Source: Antedon mediterranea (taxonomy: Eukaryota; Echinodermata; Crinoidea; Comatulida; Antedonidae). Taken from it: a stretch of DNA of 64,000 bases. This document shows, in pieces, positions 58,670-64,000 of this stretch. The stretch's first letter is position 1, and every line of letters starts with the position of its first letter. Under the pieces are notes generated by a model that ran no database searches, was not told the DNA's origin, and was given only the letters and a program-made list of their open reading frames with translations. The stretch covers positions 20,828,501 through 20,892,500 of the forward strand of contig NC_092672.1 of NCBI RefSeq assembly GCF_964355755.1, in the 5' to 3' direction. A program made the translations under genes and the position numbers.

Positions 58670-60202
58670 CAATTCAATTCAATTCAATTCAATTCAATTA
58701 AAACTTTATTATCCCCATGGGGAAACTCTGTTGGCCTTTTCAAAAGTACAGTACATACAAATATAAAATGGATACAGTACATAAAATATAAAATACGATA
58801 AAAAAAAGCCATACAAAATATACATATAAAATCCTATAAAGTCGATTTAAAATACTACAAAAAATAAAACTATCGCATAAAATACGATTATATAATGAAT
58901 GATATTATCATTCATTATATAATCGTATAGCGGCAGGGACGAATGAATTGCCATATCTATTTGTTTTAATTTTTCTTTGAAGGAGTCTGTCACAACGTTG
59001 ACTTTTGTTAAATTTATAGTGCAGAGGATGAGCGTGGTCTTTTAAAATAATTTTTTAATTACTAATTCCTTATATAAAACTTCAGGTTGAATTTGTTCAG
59101 AGCCTACTATTCTACTGCCTTGTTTAACTATTTTATTAAGTAAAAGTCTATCTTTAAAACGTGAATTACCATAATAACATATTAGGCAAAAACTAAGTAC
59201 ACTGTTTAAGATAGAAGTATAAAAAAGTTGTAAAATAGTACGGTCAATCTTAAAAGAGTTTAATTTGCGTAGAAAGAAGAGACGTTTTTGTAATTTATTG
59301 TATATGCACCTACTATTTGCATCAAATTTAAGTTTATTATCAATTTCAACCCCTAAATATTTGTAAGTTTTAACTTCCGGAATGGTCTCACCATTGATTT
59401 TGATCTTGGGAAGGTAGTTTATCTTCTTCCGAAAATCAAAAACCATCTCTTTAGTTTTATTTATATTTAGATCTAAAAAATTATCTTTACACCATTTGTG
59501 AAAAATATTAATACTGTCTAAGAAGCCTGTCATTGAATCATCTTTTGAATCCAGATAACCAATCAGAGCAGTGTCGTCTGCATATTTAATAATCTCAGTT
59601 TTTGTATTATTTGACTTACAATCATTTGTGTATATTGTATACAATAAAGGTGATAACACACAACCTTGTGGAACACCCGTGTTAACTTTCAACAACGAGG
59701 ACAACGTGTGATTAAGCTTAACACGCTGTTCTCTATCTTTTAAAAAATTAAGTAGCCATTTTATAATCAGTGGGTTAACTTCTAAATCGATAAGCTTATT
59801 AGCCAGAACATATGGTTGAATATTATTGAATGCACTAGAGAAATCAACAAAAAGAATTCTCGCAAAGCAACCTTTTTTCTCTAGGTGCTCAGAAACATTA
59901 TTAAGGAGCAAAAGCACTGCATCATCAACACACCTGTTTGGACGATATGCAAATTGATTTATATCTAGCAGATTCTCCACTGAGGCAACTAGCTTATTTT
60001 TAACAATTTTTTCTAAACACTTCATTGGTACACATGTAAGGGCCACAGGTCTAAGGTCATTCATTTCCTTGGGATTTGGTTTTTTGGGAATGGGCATGAT
60101 TGTTGATTTTTTCCACAACATTGGAACTATTGAGTCATTTACAGAGGATTGAAATAAAATTTGGTACTCATAAATTTCAGGGCATAAATCATCATATGGC
60201 AA
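58670..60202 (-). mobile_element. L2/CR1-like LINE, 5' truncated
   Basis: On the minus strand the RT ORF is followed by a 3' region with CCCCATGGGGATAATAAAG and a tail of TTGAA-type pentamer repeats ending at 58670. LINEs of the L2/CR1 group commonly end in short tandem repeats rather than poly-A. Confidence 0.8.
59042..60202 (-). CDS. LINE reverse transcriptase (L2/CR1-like), N-truncated
   Basis: 386 open codons: LRPVALTCVPMKCLEKIV, then FAYRPNRCVDDAVLLLL, motif A FVDFSSAFNNI (about 119-128), TGVPQGCVLSPLLYTIYTND (about 175-194), catalytic YADD (about 207-210), FLDLNINKTKEMVFDFRK, YKYLGVEIDNKLKF and a C-terminal thumb-like region. The endonuclease domain is missing. The frame is uninterrupted, so the copy is young although 5' truncated. 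The ATG at 60202 is internal to the original protein. Confidence 0.85.
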   Translation of the reverse strand: MPYDDLCPEIYEYQILFQSSVNDSIVPMLWKKSTIMPIPKKPNPKEMNDLRPVALTCVPMKCLEKIVKNKLVASVENLLDINQFAYRPNRCVDDAVLLLLNNVSEHLEKKGCFARILFVDFSSAFNNIQPYVLANKLIDLEVNPLIIKWLLNFLKDREQRVKLNHTLSSLLKVNTGVPQGCVLSPLLYTIYTNDCKSNNTKTEIIKYADDTALIGYLDSKDDSMTGFLDSINIFHKWCKDNFLDLNINKTKEMVFDFRKKINYLPKIKINGETIPEVKTYKYLGVEIDNKLKFDANSRCIYNKLQKRLFFLRKLNSFKIDRTILQLFYTSILNSVLSFCLICYYGNSRFKDRLLLNKIVKQGSRIVGSEQIQPEVLYKELVIKKLF

Positions 60203-60204
60203 TA

Positions 60205-60640
60205 CAATTACATGCGTAGCGCATGTAACGCATGCGTACGCGCGCTTAAAATGTTCAAAATTTATTTTCGATGAAATAAGAGTACGTTTCAGGCAATTTT
60301 AAGCGTTTACAAAATTGCCATGAGTGCACAGATTTTTGCGCGCGCACTGCGCGTTAAATGTTGTTGCGCACTCTTTTTGCCCGATTTCTGTTTTCCTGAC
60401 TTACTTTTCAACTCGAAATTACGTTATACGAGCACGTCAAAAGTGACAGGCTACGCACGTGTAAATTAAAAAAATATACATGTTTTTAAACATTTCAACA
60501 TTTTTAAACATGTTCAGTAATTTCGGTCAGTATAGTTCACTATGTCGGTCGGTCCGTCTGTCTGTCTGTCTGTCGGTCTGTTTGTCTGTCGGTCCGGTAT
60601 CACTATGCATTGTAGCACGCGACTTAATGGCTGTTGGCCT
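60205..60640. repeat. dispersed repeat related to 16.1/19.2 kb
   Basis: CGCGCGC-rich DNA (60220-60360) is followed by TTTTTAAACATGTTCAGTAA, TTTCGGTCAGTATAGTTCAC and a TCTG/TCGG run. This is the complement of the GACCGACC repeat at 19013-19385. Confidence 0.5.
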
Positions 60641-60773
60641 TGTTATTAATGACAGGCTAACCTTTAATTTGTTCCTATACACTATGTTGTATTCTAAAAT
60701 TCCTCCTTGATCTCACTACAAGTTTTGAACAAATGAGCTAAAATAGTTTAGCAAAAGCAAAAGCTTTTCCAAC

Positions 60774-60960
60774 TTAAATGGTGTATCCTCTTCTTACAGG
60801 TGATAGAGCATTACCTATAGCTACAAACAGCCATTGATACATTTTACTGTGGTATTTATTTTCAGTTATAAGATTATGAGAAATGAGTTTAAACGAAGCA
60901 GATGCACTATTCCATAATTGTAATGCTTTATGACCTTCTAACCCCCTTTTATGTGAATAT
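60774..60960 (-). pseudogene. possible LINE C-terminal fragment abutting a myosin exon
   Basis: A minus frame reads FTVYSHKRGLEGHKALQLWN, SASASFKLIS and SKMYQWLF. The ALQLWNS segment resembles the xxLWNSLP end of LINE ORFs, but the fit is weak. It happens to be in frame with the myosin exon ending at 60996, across that exon's GTAATC donor. It does not resemble any part of a myosin motor. Confidence 0.3.
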
Positions 60961-60995
60961 ACTGTAAAACTGGCTTTCAGCTTTAAGTAGATTAC

Positions 60996-63037
60996 CTTAT
61001 TCTTTTCAATTAGACCATCCACTTGGTACGTAACTTTCTCTGCATAGTGATACACAACAAAAGCTGGTGATGTCACTGACATGTGTGAACGAGATAAGTT
61101 TGCACTGCGGATAGTGTCATGAAGAAACTCACAAAATGAACTTGGATCTGAATGTCTGTTTAACTTGCATTGCTATAAACAAGATAAACTTAGCAATTAG
61201 TTCACAGAAAGTAAATGACATAATAACATGATTGTGATCCTTAGATAGACAGTCTAAGCACAACAACTTGTAGTTTGCACTGGTTGTGGTGCTACTGTAC
61301 TTTTGCACCTAACTCACTGGGCATAAGGTCACTCACCATCACTGATGTGCAGCAGGTGAATATTTTTAAATTGGGGTTAAGCTTGAGGTGCAAAAGTACA
61401 TCAGCACCAGGTTTTCTAGTGTAAACTAGGCTCAAAAGTCCATTGTTTATCTTCTTACAAACTACAGTTTATTTTTATGGAAAGACAAACTATGCCTGTC
61501 TGGAAAAAACCACTGTTTCTCAAAATATCAAATTCAAAATACGAAAGAGTTATTATTTTACGACGTACTGTACTACGATTGAGAAAGGCAAATTCTCAAT
61601 ACATCTTTTTTTACAGCAGTTTATATTTCAATAAAAAGACAAACTACAGAATACAGGTCTTTTCCAACTATAATTGGCGAAAAACTATGACAAATTATTT
61701 TTTGTATTTTGCGGTGGAATAGCAACACTTACTTGATTCATAAGTGCAAATATACTGATGTTGCCTTCAATAATAGCAAGACATGTTTTATTGTCAGTAA
61801 AGTCTTCAAATTTCCATGGAATTCCCTCAGATTGACAGTCATCCTAAAATAACACAAACATGGCTGTTTAATCAGCAGTATAATTATGTTTATAAAGGTT
61901 CATCATTATCACTGTTAGATAAATAAAGTGAATGATAATTCTCATAAACTTTAATTATTATTGTTATCTTAATTATTTTATATTGTATTATAATTACCGT
62001 ATACTAGTATTTTGATATTATTAAGTTTTTACAAGATTCATTTGATATAAACTAAAAGAAGTGCCATATTATTTTTATTCATTTTTTTAAAATAAAAGAA
62101 CTGTTGTTATTAAACACCGTAGCACCAACTGTATATTAGCATACTCTATATATAGAAAATAAGTTTGTTGGAATACCTGTTCTGCTTTGAGGAAGTTGTG
62201 CACAAAATGTTGCTGAAGCTTCTCATTTGCATAATTTATGCATAATTGCTCCAAACTGTTAAATGAAAAACTTTCAAATCCGTAGACATCCAGTAGACCA
62301 ATGTAAGACTGCCAACTCCTGGCCATGGTACAGCCATTGATGAATCCAACGAGCCAATCAAAAACTCTGAAACGTTAAACCATAATTTAGTCACAGTCTT
62401 CAAAGCTAGTTTTTTTTGGGTAAAACCAAAGTGGGGTTGAAAAAGTTTGCATGTAAACATTTTCTCCTGTTACATACTAACTACATGACAAAGAAAGAAA
62501 TTAGGCAGAAAGAAGTCAGGCCATGACAGAAAGAGAGATTAGGCAAGAAAAAAAAATAAATTAAATTGACTAAGTATTAGAGTTTGCATGTATGTATGTT
62601 TATTTTATTTTTGTGAATGTTTAAAGGTGTATGTACGATTTGCTGTGGGCAATCCGCCTCGGTGCAGCCCAGCATGCATATGGGGAAGCAAATAAAAGTT
62701 ATTGGATATGTACAACATCTTCTGTGGGTTTGTTTTGAATGTATAACAGGTCAGTAAATAAGCAAATACTGCACAACAAGAATCATTTTCAAAAGAGTAA
62801 GTAGGTTTCTTTCACTACAAACAAATATAGCGTTAATGTTTGTAAAATACCTGGCATAGAGTAACTTTGCAAGACAATCTCTCCTTGTATGACATTCATC
62901 TTTTATGCAAGGTTTCATAAAGACACTCTTTCTACGCTTGTGAGATGCAGTGATTTGTCGGAATGCAAGACATCTAGTTAAGGCACCAACATCAAGACCA
63001 AGTAACTGTGCAGCAGCATTAACAGAGGTGTCAACTC
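60996..63037 (-). CDS. MYO19: myosin XIX-like motor, four internal exons
   Basis: Exons with AG/GT borders: 62851-63037 ([18 protein letters not shown] ... [15 protein letters not shown]), 62177-62366 ([12 protein letters not shown] ... [31 protein letters not shown]), 61733-61843 ([20 protein letters not shown]) and 60996-61172 (CKLNRHSD ... [20 protein letters not shown]). The phases join. These span the motor from before switch II (DVYGFE) to the YHYAG/EKNK region. [18 protein letters not shown] and EGxxWxFxxxxDNxxCLxLIEG follow class XIX rather than class II or V. MYO19 moves mitochondria on actin. The upstream motor (P-loop, switch I) lies beyond 64 kb. The expected downstream motor and IQ exons are not seen to the left; TE debris and the ROCO gene follow. 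Confidence 0.75.
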
Positions 63038-63420
63038 CTGATGAAGCAACATAAATAGTACAACAATATGATATATTGAATAATTAGTAAATTAGAAAAT
63101 CTTTCTTTGGCTGAAATATTTTATCAACATTTTTTGAAGATGGAGAAAAATATTAATAAGATTGTTTAAGATTTTAAAATGACATAATTATTAACGATAT
63201 TTTTTTGGATATTTTGTGACCAACCTACAATAATATTACGGTATTCCTTATGTCCGTTTTTAGTTATTTCTCATATATTATATTATGGTAGAAATAAAAA
63301 CAAATTAAAAAATAGTAAAAAGATGTTTAAACTGTTGATAGAATATTATGAATCATAAATAAACGGCAATTTCCTTTAGATTAAAAATTCTAATAAAATA
63401 AAAAAGAATGAACAAACAGT

Positions 63421-64000
63421 ATTTAAGCTAAACTATAAATACTGTATGCAATCTTAAAGGTCGCAACTACTTTAAGCTAAACTATAAATACTGTATGCAA
63501 ACTTAAAGGTCGCAACTACTTTAAGCTAAACTATAAATACTGTATGCAATCTTACAGGTTGCAACTACTTTAAGCTAAACTATAAATACTGTATGCAATC
63601 TTAAAGGTCGCAACTACTTTAAGCTAAACTATAAATACTGTATGCAAACTTAAAGGTTGCAACTACTTTAAGCTAAACTATAAATACTGTATGCAATCTT
63701 AAAGGTTGCAACTACTTTAAGCTAAACTCTAAATACTGTATGCAATCTTAAAAAAGGTTGCAACTACTTTAAGCTAAACTATAAATACTGTATGCAATCT
63801 TAAAGGTCGCAACTACTTTAAGCTAAACTATAAATACTGTATGCAATCTTAAAGGTCGCAACTACTTTAAGCTAAACTATAAATACTGTATGCAATCTGA
63901 CAGGTTGCAACTACTTTAAGCTAAACTATAAATACTGTATGCAATCTTAAAGGTTGCAACTACTTTAAGCTAAACTATAAATACTGTATGCAATCTTTTT
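63421..64000. repeat. 49-bp tandem array, about 12 copies, runs off the window
   Basis: The unit is ACTTTAAGCTAAACTATAAA, TACTGTATGC, AATCTTAAAGGTCGCAACT. Each unit holds one TACTGTA heptamer. It lies in the myosin intron upstream of 63037. Confidence 0.95.

Noticed and set aside
60774-61082. Extension of the myosin exon to the stop at 60774
   Set aside because: The frame stays open across the GTAATC donor, but the extra residues do not resemble any myosin region, so the donor is preferred.

Overview
The window reads as AT-rich, intron-rich animal nuclear DNA. Short exons with GT..AG borders are separated by large introns, and mobile elements and tandem arrays fill most of the rest. The mix (a mag-like Ty3/gypsy element, L2/CR1-like and RTE-like LINEs, a DIRS-like gag, tRNA-derived SINEs, AGGCCTA-rich DNA, a ROCO/death-fold gene) suits an invertebrate deuterostome, possibly an echinoderm. 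That placement is inference.

Layout. 1-7 kb is gene-poor with LINE and MITE remnants. 7035-11038 is a minus-strand mag-like gypsy element with very short LTRs (121 and 126 bp), a GTACT target duplication, a tRNA-Ser-type primer site and broken pol. 11.4-12.9 kb is a 1.5-kb terminal-inverted-repeat element. 15.3 kb holds one isolated ankyrin-repeat exon. 16.9-20.2 kb is a large foldback element with arms of about 710 bp, a SINE and a tRNA-Ala-like pseudogene. 23.0-30.5 kb (copy A) and 52.3-58.7 kb (copy B) are near-identical paralogous segments carrying the middle of a minus-strand ROC-COR gene. 34.6-39.2 kb holds single-exon orphan ORF relics, a MITE and a LINE tail. 41.3-43.7 kb is a 57-bp satellite. 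44.5-46.8 kb is a 107-bp minisatellite built from the last codons of the ROCO gene and split by an RTE-like LINE. 58.7-60.2 kb is an L2/CR1-like LINE. 61.0-63.0 kb has four exons of a myosin XIX-like motor. The window ends in a 49-bp array.

The main gene is the ROCO gene. In copy B thirteen consecutive minus-strand exons (58088 down to 46746) join with consistent splice phase and no stops. They give ROC, COR, a basic linker, then a FADD-like tail of a death effector domain and a second death-fold domain. No P-loop exon is visible ahead of the ROC switch-II motif. Copy A keeps a further 5' exon (30652-30755) but lacks two middle exons and all 3' exons. Copy B lacks the 5' end, and its homology stops at a LINE. 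Neither copy is complete here.

A second theme is a 5-bp insertion that turns TA into TACAGTA or TACTGTA. It is seen against an unoccupied reference in an LTR and in one satellite unit, and it also sits at the gypsy pol frame break. This is the footprint expected from excision of Tc1/mariner-type transposons with CAG termini.
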